Source: Lachnospiraceae bacterium (lineage in GTDB: Bacteria; Bacillota; Clostridia; Lachnospirales; Lachnospiraceae). Taken from it: DNA of 64,000 nt. Position numbers and translations under genes: made by a program. The stretch spans positions 62,001-126,000 of the forward strand of contig JAIEFE010000021.1 of NCBI GenBank assembly GCA_029067085.1, written 5' to 3'. Shown one piece after another: positions 47,501 through 55,663 of this stretch (positions are counted from its first letter, which is position 1; every line of letters starts with the position of its first letter). The notes under the pieces were generated by a model that did not search any database, was not told the origin of the DNA, and was given only the letters and a program-made list of their open reading frames with translations.

Positions 47501-50500
47501 GGATGGCTCGCTTGCTTTGCTGCGAGTGGTAGGTGGGGAACTGATACCCGAGGTAGTTTTGCCGGGAGATAGGCAATACATTCCGGACGATGGCAGACCG
47601 ATAGAACTATTGATCATGGACGGTGCCTTGAATAATTATGAACAGACAGTGGACATGGATGAGGAACAGGCAAGAGAAACAAAGATGTCTTTGGGTGGAC
47701 ACTTTACGTTGGCAGGATTTCCGCAGATTCGCGTAAAGAATGTGGATTTGCTGGATCGGCTGATCAGGAGTGAGCTGCCTCGTTTGGGTATGATTTACAA
47801 GAATGCTGAGAAGAAGCTGGAAGTGAGGGCAGTAGAGGAGAATGTCAGTGCAGGATATTTGGAAGTATCTCAGGAAAGCGGTACGCCGATCTTAAATTTG
47901 ATCTCACCGGTGTCTCGCTCGGTTTATACATCATGGGATCAGATCACTTTTATGGATGGAAAGCCGGAGGAGATTATTGAGTATGTGCAATGTGGAGTTT
48001 GGCATTATCACGATAGATTCACGGCTGTTTACACAGATGAAGATAAGTGTATGCATTTAAGGAACCTGCCGGACGGACAAAACTATAAGGACATACTGGT
48101 TTTTGCGGGGGAGGGATATCGTCTTCGCTATTTAAAAAAGGAAATTAGGAAATATTTAATGTCAGCCAGAGAAATTGTTGAAAATGGTTTGCCGAATGCT
48201 TCAAGATGGTATCCTATTGCCGGTGTGACAGACCATAGTTTATGGATTGAAATTTTTCCGGGTAAAATATTGGAATTGCTAAGAACATATCTTTTTGCCG
48301 GTAACGATAAAAGTGAACTGTCTAAGCTTTATGTAGGCGCTTTTGCTCCGGGAGATAAGATAATGTTGGATGAAGAGAAAACAGTAGTAGGCGGGCACGG
48401 CAAAATATTGTTGCTGGGATTTAAATTTGGCCTCAGATCTGCAATTGGGAGAGGAAGAGCTTTTTTGCCTGTTCAGAATAGAGAGGAAGATAGCTTATGT
48501 CTGGGCGGCGGATTTTGGACAATGAATTATCCAAACAATACAATGCTTGGATTACATGGTGAATCAAAATTTGTCATGCTGGATCAGAACAATAAATTGT
48601 CTGATGCGAAGCTTACAGAACAGGTAATGACGGGAGATTGTGTCTTTCTAACAATAGATGCAAGAGGCAGGTTGTGCATTGCCGGGGGATATAATATAAA
48701 AGTTGAATTCTGTGAGGAATCTTTATGGGGTGAGATGGCATGGCTTCTTCGGGCGCTTCAGCATGATTGGCATGATGTTCTTAATTTATTTATGAATTAT
48801 TTACCGGTTACTGTTACCGGGAAGAATAAAACCGGCACAAAAGTTTGGGTGGTATATAAGTGCCAGAATAACCACGGTTTAGATGAAAATATGACTTTGT
48901 GTTGTAATTGTATTGGAATGATTCGTTATTTAGAAAAAAAGAGAGTAATTTTGCGATCTGGCGGATATTTATTTTATATTGACGAAGAAGAGTTTATGCA
49001 AGGAGTTGACAACAGTACAAGGGAGATTATAGTACATGAGCTTTCGAAAAGGCGCACAGAATTTCTTGCGTCCAGGATTGATGGGAAATGGAAGGTTGGT
49101 TTGGATATACAGGATGATCCTGAAAAAGTAGAAATTCAGATTTTGTATGCAATTCCGAAAGCTAAGGGATTTTTATGTCGTAATCGGAAAAACTTATCTC
49201 TGAGATGGCTTCCTCAAGAATACAGCTGTCGTGTGCAGTATGTAGAAACCGAAAAAATATGGAAAGTTTTGTCAGAAAATCGCAACCGTATCGCTAAGCT
49301 TATGGAAAATGGAACGCTGTCTCTTAATCACGAGCAGGATTGTTATCGAAGATTTAGTTTACTGGATACACGAAGTACAAAATATCGTGTGATACCGAAA
49401 GTTGAACTGGGTCAGGAGGCGGGTTATTTTTATTATCTTAGTGAGTTGTATCCGTCAGGAGATTTATTGATGCTGAAAAGCGAAAATAGCCAAGAATGCG
49501 GTCAGGATGAACCGGTGCGTGTAGCTTTTCTGGAGAAACAGGAGACGTCTGTTGTTGTTGTGCCTTTAGGACAGATGCGCCAGAAAATCTTTTTATCTCC
49601 ATGGATTACGCAGGCATATCGGAGTGCGTATCGCTATGAAGAAAAAGAAGGCTATCTGGATTGTGAGGTATTTCAAGAATATATTCCGGAACGTTTTGAC
49701 AATTATCTTGAGGTGATTGAACAGGCAAAAGAAGATATCAATTCGGGAATACTTGGCAATGATACTTTAAGAATTCCGAATGGGTTGGAAGATAGGCTGG
49801 TATATCTGTACGAATTACTACAGCAGGCAAAAAAAGGAACTTCTGTCAGTATAGGAAGAATTTATCCTAAAATATATGATACGTTAAAAGCGTGGCTATC
49901 CTATCAGGGAAAAGTTCTTGCAAGCGGTTTTTATAATAGCGAAAAGTACAAGAACTCTCAGACGTTGGATCTTTTGCCGACAATCACTGCCATATTACTT
50001 TTAAACAGAATTAGTTATAAGAATAATTTGTTTGTAAAAGAATTGGTAGTACATTTAATGTGTATGCTCGGCTATGCCAGCAGCAATTCGCTTCATCAGG
50101 AAGTGTTATTAAGGCTTTGGCTCTTAAATTCGAATCAGGGAGGTGTATGGAAAAGGTTGAATCGACTTTCACTTGGAGGAGAATCTATGGAAGATCGGTT
50201 TAAAGGCATAGAATCGGAACCGTCTGAGGTTTTTGACGGAACTTTAAATGAAGGTCAGTATAGCACACTGATAGAAATCGCAGAAAGTATTGCAGGACGT
50301 TACGTTGAGGATAAAGATGCAAAGGTAGTAGCGGAGAGTTTGTTGTATTCTGTCGGTGTCGAACGGGATTATACGGATTTTTATCTGAGCCTTAATAAAC
50401 AAGATTATTGCTGCTTTAAACTGGCACCACTTGGCAGAATACTCATATTAAAAGAAGATAAATGCCAAAATATTTACGAGTTAGCGAATAAACATAAAAA

Positions 50501-50657
50501 TACATTAGTGCGTGCCTTAGCTTCTTTGCGGCATAAAAAGCAGCCGATAGAACTATTGACATATATTCCGATTCCACTGTCTGAGGAACAAAGACGAAAT
50601 GCAATAGAAAAGTGTGATAAAGTTATAGAGTTTTTGACACAACAGCTTCGCGGATAA
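41586..50657 (+). CDS. Giant protein of unknown family, 3023 aa
   Basis: One uninterrupted frame of 9 kb, coupled to the protease gene by ATGA. No signal peptide, LPxTG or membrane span is seen, so it should be cytoplasmic. Residues 1 to about 830 look alpha-helical; about 830-2700 are beta-rich with frequent W, Y and G; the last 300 are helical again. In the beta region the pattern G-D-x-(V/I/C)-x recurs (MGDLVKI near 892, PGDVFKL near 1194, VGDRIEA near 1329, FGDQITS near 1671, PGDKIML near 2255, TGDCVFL near 2349), which suggests an array of small barrel domains of OB- or SH3-like type. No Walker A or nuclease motif was found. Scaffold or sensor of the operon is inference. Confidence 0.9.
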   Translation: MIYSAWYFCNITKLSIVETKGVLTAVQALSCLETDFEEKNRVIDRLGEYDSLIQSYMIPYLTECLMTSDNRKWLDQLPELFDKQEYIEKIENRLISFLPKSKSLPMTNLVQNIRNVKYESIVKLTAAYSGNAHTLQEERCNYLQGDRFVQEIFLLSVLRCIAYENVDVISDLVRGDKQIELMQSALSGNFGQLCWNIATEIMLQCGISTEEVIRSLPENWQEQPDMVELMIPFLFPDDKNNSVEKIMEETYKLTQFKKYWTRQKKSENGGWINANAAKDEHTRSCIILWQNVLWNLAMNRNFDGCVEALKNIWKTPEFSKGKIKSSLWLNSCQLCMLPKNTGIYNDDQVQRYVCSPWQERTESDWNKGREKKGTAETAEEELFHEFRGFVRNDSGMRVFMAAYLLERIFIIQNREIDDFFIRLLLHFGDLFSCYGARSTFQQVTSPPLDGIRVTTWELPIRAFGYFSCDIIKNIGMGLINKFVPEKIINHLNKRSPLVGRNEAYKNKQLEYLYNSCAFLASAYWAYESLSTTSISRNGVANMWIKNGHKSSAAKLCDWIFSNLYKLAVNERNAVQLSVQTFDAKYSRQKKHTNPAWLNYVKSNKSFKVRFSQLILSRKLKYAEWYDVGDITRQKFEKDAYLIAHTLRIRSLLESEYSAAGHEWIGEWKNAVSDISYKWEFSRMARYIMVQMFSTNPGHQDNYSVLLDLLKMIIFMIHEFASLDSIYYIYCLSESLVTFSDEWGAEDGKELKGMNAVELYRNMNNTALLSDSINKWSDLFFYYLLKVSDNTEVDSERYAGNLLKKYWEKKKIQRNHLRTELIDASQWNQLTERMWTVKGDKILVVRDALDLPKDCNTGIVAEAHKDGEKTLSFEIYSEGGESRFKGVPNKKLYMGDLVKIIGSDLNRIESFDMIKWKPAKGEKLHAAYEVTGDEIYVSVMGTQITEKFGDSPELFWLWNGDFSELFSKGHSIKGKTAVQYAEYSAGKCSWIPYMNGYAEFLVQRMFLPDNPDRKCTLTFLGKTDICKGFLFSAKAGENYILEADNWTQESWKKLEDELTGRSDRKGIKIRVHLVNVDDFPCLELDTEEPYDDRNIRWREQFANEQPFQIWYEDNKWVTETDVQEIRKRVVVYVKNRGRLTDTDSKYIVQVANGGWEEINQRKGYLEAEQVKNRVLDSRAITYDELKRLIEIKPGDVFKLKNIQLKWQNKAYYAAELDNQLPVFCAVESFSMLPDSKDTRFWRNRLCIVDNVREIKNFAKEDANKAEPCNPVALRDKQGKYIGIIAEFTPIINSKWESVNNLSIKVFMDIDEGKEVLDVPVSAFVPKPQHVGDRIEAERVEGGWIFRTFWRTINVRTLWQLEDHRGQKNAPIFGTPLGLTNIARIGNCMVTQDEEKPVLHLWNPEVDFQYALTMQCGIQSQKGKVEQIVWRYSDRKIFRWAYQTEIIELHSEGNVFIGEARAGAFKKGSKEWRVKPEIYRIFESVSGTFYDLRRCFIPISAGTHQNDLSKEIEEERRAYYQEWLAENSNCATGQINGQLHNADKIELKELYVPSAIANFTADVEWVNEIPLEERQRPIVPRIYSTDDVRVKLKISNGKYIASVNDVEAMLLDQALIDCFGAADGYIEERDFYFAGRDDQERLLFEWGYGYVFAADIQDVTDINGNSIGNELFFGDQITSFMFCYDESGKYHWKVKAKLEWICHKVEGQVWQDAEKNIIQLLKVRINQTDGNLEIYEVSVADRSIKTSRKQNDGWKFLRIGNARLKSEDTETLVSQIRKAQKETIILACLDRQNYDKASRWREFSYIPLDGSRDKLEILNNKTLCLTAGRIKDTTMQQKTDRVVNDQKLDFFLPDELPDICENPHLIVSVMRRYFSLDESRLRIYSQVNPDAFYRINMLVMLQKENDERNGIWSGSVLGAPFRANDSLISLVELRKQCIVTLGIVKRNEQIFKCAEIVPGIIFDITKYCKEMYLVDGSLALLRVVGGELIPEVVLPGDRQYIPDDGRPIELLIMDGALNNYEQTVDMDEEQARETKMSLGGHFTLAGFPQIRVKNVDLLDRLIRSELPRLGMIYKNAEKKLEVRAVEENVSAGYLEVSQESGTPILNLISPVSRSVYTSWDQITFMDGKPEEIIEYVQCGVWHYHDRFTAVYTDEDKCMHLRNLPDGQNYKDILVFAGEGYRLRYLKKEIRKYLMSAREIVENGLPNASRWYPIAGVTDHSLWIEIFPGKILELLRTYLFAGNDKSELSKLYVGAFAPGDKIMLDEEKTVVGGHGKILLLGFKFGLRSAIGRGRAFLPVQNREEDSLCLGGGFWTMNYPNNTMLGLHGESKFVMLDQNNKLSDAKLTEQVMTGDCVFLTIDARGRLCIAGGYNIKVEFCEESLWGEMAWLLRALQHDWHDVLNLFMNYLPVTVTGKNKTGTKVWVVYKCQNNHGLDENMTLCCNCIGMIRYLEKKRVILRSGGYLFYIDEEEFMQGVDNSTREIIVHELSKRRTEFLASRIDGKWKVGLDIQDDPEKVEIQILYAIPKAKGFLCRNRKNLSLRWLPQEYSCRVQYVETEKIWKVLSENRNRIAKLMENGTLSLNHEQDCYRRFSLLDTRSTKYRVIPKVELGQEAGYFYYLSELYPSGDLLMLKSENSQECGQDEPVRVAFLEKQETSVVVVPLGQMRQKIFLSPWITQAYRSAYRYEEKEGYLDCEVFQEYIPERFDNYLEVIEQAKEDINSGILGNDTLRIPNGLEDRLVYLYELLQQAKKGTSVSIGRIYPKIYDTLKAWLSYQGKVLASGFYNSEKYKNSQTLDLLPTITAILLLNRISYKNNLFVKELVVHLMCMLGYASSNSLHQEVLLRLWLLNSNQGGVWKRLNRLSLGGESMEDRFKGIESEPSEVFDGTLNEGQYSTLIEIAESIAGRYVEDKDAKVVAESLLYSVGVERDYTDFYLSLNKQDYCCFKLAPLGRILILKEDKCQNIYELANKHKNTLVRALASLRHKKQPIELLTYIPIPLSEEQRRNAIEKCDKVIEFLTQQLRG

Positions 50658-50680
50658 TGGCGAAACTCGTTAACAAGGTT

Positions 50681-50702
50681 CACGCCGCTGAAAAGCGGCG
50701 TG
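50681..50702. terminator. Strong hairpin between convergent genes
   Basis: CACGCCGCT (50681-50689) and AGCGGCGTG (50694-50702) pair fully around a GAAA tetraloop. No T-run follows on either strand, so it may be an RNA 3' stabiliser rather than an intrinsic terminator. Confidence 0.5.
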
Positions 50703-50714
50703 GCTTCCTGCATA

Positions 50715-51842
50715 TTAAAAAATAACAAAATGAGCAGCACTGCCTGCCTGTTCTGTAACAATGTGCGGCATAATGCCTTTTAATAAAAAAGCTTTTACCA
50801 CACTCGCGTGCGGATGATGATATCGGTTTGTATATCCGGCAGAAATGATGAAGAACGCATCCATTCTCAGAAAATCCGGATTAAAATTGTGATGGGAACC
50901 ATGATGCGGTATCTGCACGCCGCCGATATGCTGCCAATATCTTTGATAAGCTTTTTGCAGGTCTTTCCATTTCATAGTTCCTGATGCGTCGTAATCTCCC
51001 ATATATAAACAGCCCGGGGATTTACAACCTGGAAAATAAGGAATACTACAGCATCCTCTTTTATACTGACTGAGTGTATCACCTATTTCACCTGAGAACA
51101 AAGTCATGGAATTTACGTTAAAGCCTCCCGGAACCTTTGCATACGCCTGTTTGATCTTGTCCCGGTCACCCGGATTGTTGTTTTCCCATAGCCTAACCAT
51201 TTCATCTTCTGTTATTGTCCTTTGAAATTGTCCCTGTAAGTTGTTTAGCAATGATTGAACACGGGCGGTCTGTCTGAAATTGAATGGTATATACAGCCAC
51301 TTATCGTACGCAGTGTTTTTCAAATGATATGGAGCCTTTATATCTTCAAAAACATTGTCTCCGGAACGTTGACGACGCAGTCTATCCTGTTGCCAGTCTA
51401 TGCTTTCATCCTCATTATCTGCTTCGTCAATCCCATTCAATACCGGGGTATTGTCTGGTGATAGATTTCTAACAGTTTCATAGGGATCCCTGAAAAAATT
51501 GAAGGAAAATCCGTCTATATTATTAACATAATAATAAATTTCCATCAATTTTCTGTTTTTGGAGGTTATAAGCGGAAAATAGATTCTCTTCACATTACAA
51601 TGTGCCAGCAGATATGGTATTCCGTTAACATGATCCTCATGCAAATGAGAAATAAACAATGCATCAATTGTCTCGCCATACCGAAAATTGTTTCGTATTT
51701 CCAGTTCAACAATTTTTACATCTGTCTGTGATCCACAATCATACACGATATTAATGTTATCATGTGTATTTTTTTGTGAAAAACTTTCACAGTAAAATGC
51801 ACCTTGTCCGACGGGTAAAAAGCTGCGAATCATCCTCAACAT
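50715..51842 (-). CDS. Second metallo-beta-lactamase-fold hydrolase, 375 aa
   Basis: A canonical MBL motif, SHLHEDHVNG with H66, H68, D70 and H71, plus CLYMGDYDASG and a second metal region QIPHHGSHHNF. The N-terminus SFLPVGQGAFYCESF is typical of ComEC-like stand-alone MBL proteins. It has a large insert (about residues 100-250) between the first two metal motifs. There is no signal peptide. It is encoded convergently to the giant gene, 57 bp away, with GGAG before the ATG. Unlike the MBL protein at 38514 it keeps both first-motif histidines, so it may differ in metal content or substrate. Membership in the same system is inferred from position. Confidence 0.85.
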   Translation of the reverse strand: MLRMIRSFLPVGQGAFYCESFSQKNTHDNINIVYDCGSQTDVKIVELEIRNNFRYGETIDALFISHLHEDHVNGIPYLLAHCNVKRIYFPLITSKNRKLMEIYYYVNNIDGFSFNFFRDPYETVRNLSPDNTPVLNGIDEADNEDESIDWQQDRLRRQRSGDNVFEDIKAPYHLKNTAYDKWLYIPFNFRQTARVQSLLNNLQGQFQRTITEDEMVRLWENNNPGDRDKIKQAYAKVPGGFNVNSMTLFSGEIGDTLSQYKRGCCSIPYFPGCKSPGCLYMGDYDASGTMKWKDLQKAYQRYWQHIGGVQIPHHGSHHNFNPDFLRMDAFFIISAGYTNRYHHPHASVVKAFLLKGIMPHIVTEQAGSAAHFVIF

Positions 51843-52069
51843 GCAACATCTCCTGTTTTTAGTAATATTCTATTATTAGCCTGGGAGCGATCTCCGGCAC
51901 TCTATTATACCATATCTGATAAGAAGACACAGTATCTTCAAGAGATATTAGCTTGTTTTTGTTAATATGCAGACATTACTTAAACCATTTAGTATTAATA
52001 GATCACCAAATAGAAAATGATTCAAAAAGTAATGTACATAGAAATATGTAGGATATGATTGATGAATTG
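51843..52069. other. Intergenic stretch upstream of the direct repeat
   Basis: AT-rich DNA between the start of the leftward MBL gene and the repeat copy at 52070. It should contain the promoter of the MBL gene; I could not pick a convincing -35/-10 pair. No gene is visible. Confidence 0.4.
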
Positions 52070-52480
52070 CAATCAAATCTATGTGAAAATCTATCCATAC
52101 ATCATGAAATCATTGGCATATCGCCGACATTTTCACATATTGCAGAGCAACTGAGAACTGTCAGGCGGCAACAGAATATGATATAGTCGTTATTCGTCAA
52201 TAATTTGACTGTAATCTGAATGGATGTTCCGCATTGATCCGGGAAAGAAAGAGAGATAAACTGAAATGTACAAGGAGATGGCAGGTATGACCAACGAAGA
52301 AATGTTCACAGTTATTATTGAGCGTATGGATTCTATGGAATCGGGATTGTCCGGGCTTGCGGACAAAGTGGAATCCGGATTGTCTGGATCGGCTTATGTA
52401 TGCAAAAGATGTTGACGGCTATGAAAAGATGAAGATGGAGGTTGATTTATTAGCGCAGGGCTATCAGGAGTTGAAAGAGA
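52070..52480 (+). repeat. Direct repeat copy A (deleted form)
   Basis: Nearly identical to 57224-57800 from CAATCAAATCTATGTG onwards, with scattered single-base differences. Relative to copy B it lacks 167 bp, with the join inside a shared TGGA, and has one extra base near 52265. Copies A and B lie 5154 bp apart and flank the TPR and metallopeptidase genes. Confidence 0.9.
52287..52415 (+). pseudogene. Truncated copy of the 57419 coiled-coil gene
   Basis: Begins MTNEEMFTVIIERMDSME like the intact copy, then after SGLSG shifts frame because of the 167-bp deletion and ends in AYVCKRC and a stop. The distal part of the gene is still present out of frame to about 52486. Confidence 0.8.
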
Positions 52481-52598
52481 GGGGGTAAGTCATACTGTTT
52501 TGCACTTATTCAGTTGATTTTTCGTGAAAAGCATTGTATTATTTGTGCAAATAACATATATTGTAGTCATCAACAAAAGGACGAAAGAGGAAACCGGT

Positions 52599-55500
52599 AT
52601 GTACGAAAATTTTTTCGTTATTATGGATATGCTGATCAATAATAACATGACAAAAAAGGAGATTGCTTCGAAAATAATAGGCGTGTTAAAGGATAAAATT
52701 TCAGATGGAAGTATCGATAAGATCACGAACTATATTGGGGGCGAAAGCGTTAGTATGAAGAAAGTCCTTTCCAGAGACCATATGATATCTGAAGGCATTT
52801 CAGAAGAGAATGTTGATTATGTAATAAATGAAATAAGGATCTTTATTAAAAATGTTCGGAATACAGATGAAATGCGCAGCCAATGTGGATATGAGAATAT
52901 GGCATTAGCTGATTTTTTGTGGCACTGGTATTGTAACCTCTATAAAAGGGAAGAGGTTATAGAATGCATGGCTGATCTCAAGAGGGGGCTGTTTGTTATT
53001 GCAAAAGCATGGAACGAGCCGCCGGAGGAAGCGTCGATAATAGAATTCATCAAAAGAATCGACAGCAAAGAAAGTAAAATATTACTGGGTATGGAGGATG
53101 TAAAAACTGACACAGAGGAACTGAAAAAAGAAGCAAAGGATACAAACCGTAAAGTAAATGAAATATATTTGATATTAAAGGAAGAGCTTGGGGATTCCTC
53201 AAACAAAAGCGAGAAGGAAGAACAGACCTCTGATGGTCAGGAAAAGCAAAATCCCGGAGAACCGAACGACGAACTTGGAGCCCTGCCGTCAGAGAGCACA
53301 TCGGGGCAGAAAGAAGCCAACACAGAGGCGATTTCAGCGGATGAGATAAAAATATGTCTTGCAGCCGCGCCGGATGAGTTTCAAAAAGAGATAGATGGCT
53401 TGAAAGAATTTATCGAGGAGCAAAATCAGTGTCAGGATGCTGTCCGTTTAAAGCTGGAGTGCTATGATGGTGAGACAGCACAGGATTTTCTGCAGTATAA
53501 GTATTGCTATCTACTGGTTGGAGCTAAGATGAAAACGTGGATACAGGAAGCGTATGAGCTGGTATGCGGATTAATTCACAATGAGGCATGCGATACTGAA
53601 TATGTGCAATTACGTTTGTTTTTTAGAAGAGTATCTGATGGCAAGACAGTGCAGGATGATAATAGTGGAAGAGAGCAATTGGAGAACAGGTATAGAAACG
53701 ATTTTAAACGAATTCCATATTATTTTAGCGATATTAACAGGATCAAATTGGATATTCTGCAAAATTTAAGAAATGAAACGTCGGAGGTTAATTTTTCAAC
53801 TGAATCTATACTTCAGTTCCAGAATAATACGGATTTTAAGGAAGCTTGCAAAAAGAGGGAAGCTTTACTGAAGCAATATATAGATGCCGGTGAAGTTATT
53901 GACACAGATAAAAGTCCGGAAGAAAAAAAGCAAATTAGATTGCTGGAGGATGAGTTAAATGAGCAAAATGACGTTGTCAAAAAGATGGAAAGAGAAATAT
54001 GGGATAATCTGAATCTGCTTACAGAAAAATTGCAGACTGAAAGGGCAATGGATATAAGGGAAGCGGAGGCAATTGAGGGTATCATTGAATATGGCAACTA
54101 TGAAAATGCAGACGTTTTATTGCGCAGTGAAAAGTGGAATCAGGAAGTTGTTGACTTAGAGCAGTCCATGAAAGAAAAGCAGGAAATGTTGAGACAGTTT
54201 ATTTCATCTCAAAGAACATTGATATCCAATTTGAAGACAAAGGGTACAGGCAACAGTCTGGAAAATGAGATTATTGAAGTATATGAGCGCATCACTGAGA
54301 TTTCAAAAGAATGGCATATAGATTATATTACGTTGTATGAGTTCGCGGAGTTTTTGCTGAATCAACGGAAATGCAGCAAAGGAATTAAAATCGGAGAAGA
54401 GTTAAAATGCTTATATGAACTGTCCGACTGTGCTTCAGCAGAAGAAAGAGTCAGGCTGTTAAAGCTGTTGGGTGATTTATATTTTGAAGCGAAAGAGTAT
54501 GACAAAAGTCAAAGAGATTATATAGAAGCGTATGAGATTTTTATAATTTGCAACGATGTGGATTTGGTATTGGGTACTGAAATTACTAATAATTTGGCGA
54601 GACTGTTTTGGAAAACAAATCAACTGGAACACGCAGAGAATGCATTAAGAAAAAATATTGATAAATTAAGCATCTTAGTAGAGCGTGAGCCGCAAAAATA
54701 TGAACCAAAACTTGCGGTGACATATAATTATATGGGGATTATGGCAAACAAGAGGAATCAACTGGATAAGGCGATAGACTATCATCGTAAAGTATTGGAA
54801 ATACGTGAAAGGTTGGCAGGGAAAAGCTCTTCCTATAATTATCGCCCGATAATGGATCTTACGATTACATATAATAATTTGGCATGTGTTTATAAAAAGT
54901 GGGGAGATTATCGGGAAGCAGAAAAATACTATAGAAAAGCACTGGATATTCGAAGCAGAAATGAAAAAATAAATCCGTCCGCGTTTCGTAAGCCTTTGGC
55001 GTTGTCATACAGCAACTATGCATCGATCCTAAATTTATGCGGGGATAATGAGAAAGCACAAAAGATGTGTGAAAAAGCCTATACGATTCGTCGTGATCTC
55101 GCACAGATAACGCCGTCTGATAAAGTGGAGCTTGCTAATACTTTACATGAATACGGTATTATTTTGACAGATGCGGGTGAGCGCATGTATTTTCGAGCAA
55201 AGGAATATTTCGAGGAGGCGATTGAAATAAGAGAGAATCTGACTAAAGATGATGAGATGACATATGAATGGAAGCTGGCAGAAACATGTTCCTATTATGG
55301 GAAACTGCTGGCGAAAATGGGTAAGGATCTGTTTCGTGATCCATATTACGGAATGGCAGAGGTAAATATGAGAAGGGCATGTGAAATTTGCGATAAATAT
55401 TTGACTCGAAATAAAGAATATAATGCCAATAAAAGATCAGAAATTTATCAGAGGTTTGCTACTTTACTAGATGAAGACTTAAAAAAATATTCTGAGGCAG

Positions 55501-55634
55501 AAGTGTATTATAAAAAGGCGATAAAAGGCTGGAAAGAATTAACAGACCAATGTCCGCAGGCTTTCGAGAAAAAACTTAAGAAAGCGGATGAGGCGCTGAG
55601 AGCGCTTCAGAAGAAGATTCATGAAGCGGGCTGA
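52599..55634 (+). CDS. TIR-like (DUF4062-like) and tetratricopeptide repeat protein, 1011 aa
   Basis: Using ATG 52599 (GAGGAAA upstream; an earlier frame start at 52524 has no ribosome site), residues 1-200 are helical and unrecognised. Residues 200-260 are a polar, low-complexity linker. Residues about 260-405 resemble the TIR-like DUF4062 domain (ICLAAAPDEFQKEIDGLKEFIEEQNQ at its start and YYFSDINRIKLDILQNL near its end, motifs only). A coiled coil follows (about 415-540), and from about 600 to the end there are at least seven tetratricopeptide units with the A/G-x-x-Y pattern (for example YKKWGDYREAEKYYRKALDI). It is a likely sensor or signalling protein. The DUF4062 assignment is from memory. 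Confidence 0.8.
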   Translation: MYENFFVIMDMLINNNMTKKEIASKIIGVLKDKISDGSIDKITNYIGGESVSMKKVLSRDHMISEGISEENVDYVINEIRIFIKNVRNTDEMRSQCGYENMALADFLWHWYCNLYKREEVIECMADLKRGLFVIAKAWNEPPEEASIIEFIKRIDSKESKILLGMEDVKTDTEELKKEAKDTNRKVNEIYLILKEELGDSSNKSEKEEQTSDGQEKQNPGEPNDELGALPSESTSGQKEANTEAISADEIKICLAAAPDEFQKEIDGLKEFIEEQNQCQDAVRLKLECYDGETAQDFLQYKYCYLLVGAKMKTWIQEAYELVCGLIHNEACDTEYVQLRLFFRRVSDGKTVQDDNSGREQLENRYRNDFKRIPYYFSDINRIKLDILQNLRNETSEVNFSTESILQFQNNTDFKEACKKREALLKQYIDAGEVIDTDKSPEEKKQIRLLEDELNEQNDVVKKMEREIWDNLNLLTEKLQTERAMDIREAEAIEGIIEYGNYENADVLLRSEKWNQEVVDLEQSMKEKQEMLRQFISSQRTLISNLKTKGTGNSLENEIIEVYERITEISKEWHIDYITLYEFAEFLLNQRKCSKGIKIGEELKCLYELSDCASAEERVRLLKLLGDLYFEAKEYDKSQRDYIEAYEIFIICNDVDLVLGTEITNNLARLFWKTNQLEHAENALRKNIDKLSILVEREPQKYEPKLAVTYNYMGIMANKRNQLDKAIDYHRKVLEIRERLAGKSSSYNYRPIMDLTITYNNLACVYKKWGDYREAEKYYRKALDIRSRNEKINPSAFRKPLALSYSNYASILNLCGDNEKAQKMCEKAYTIRRDLAQITPSDKVELANTLHEYGIILTDAGERMYFRAKEYFEEAIEIRENLTKDDEMTYEWKLAETCSYYGKLLAKMGKDLFRDPYYGMAEVNMRRACEICDKYLTRNKEYNANKRSEIYQRFATLLDEDLKKYSEAEVYYKKAIKGWKELTDQCPQAFEKKLKKADEALRALQKKIHEAG

Positions 55635-55663
55635 TAGATAATGCAGGATGGAAATGAGGCAAA

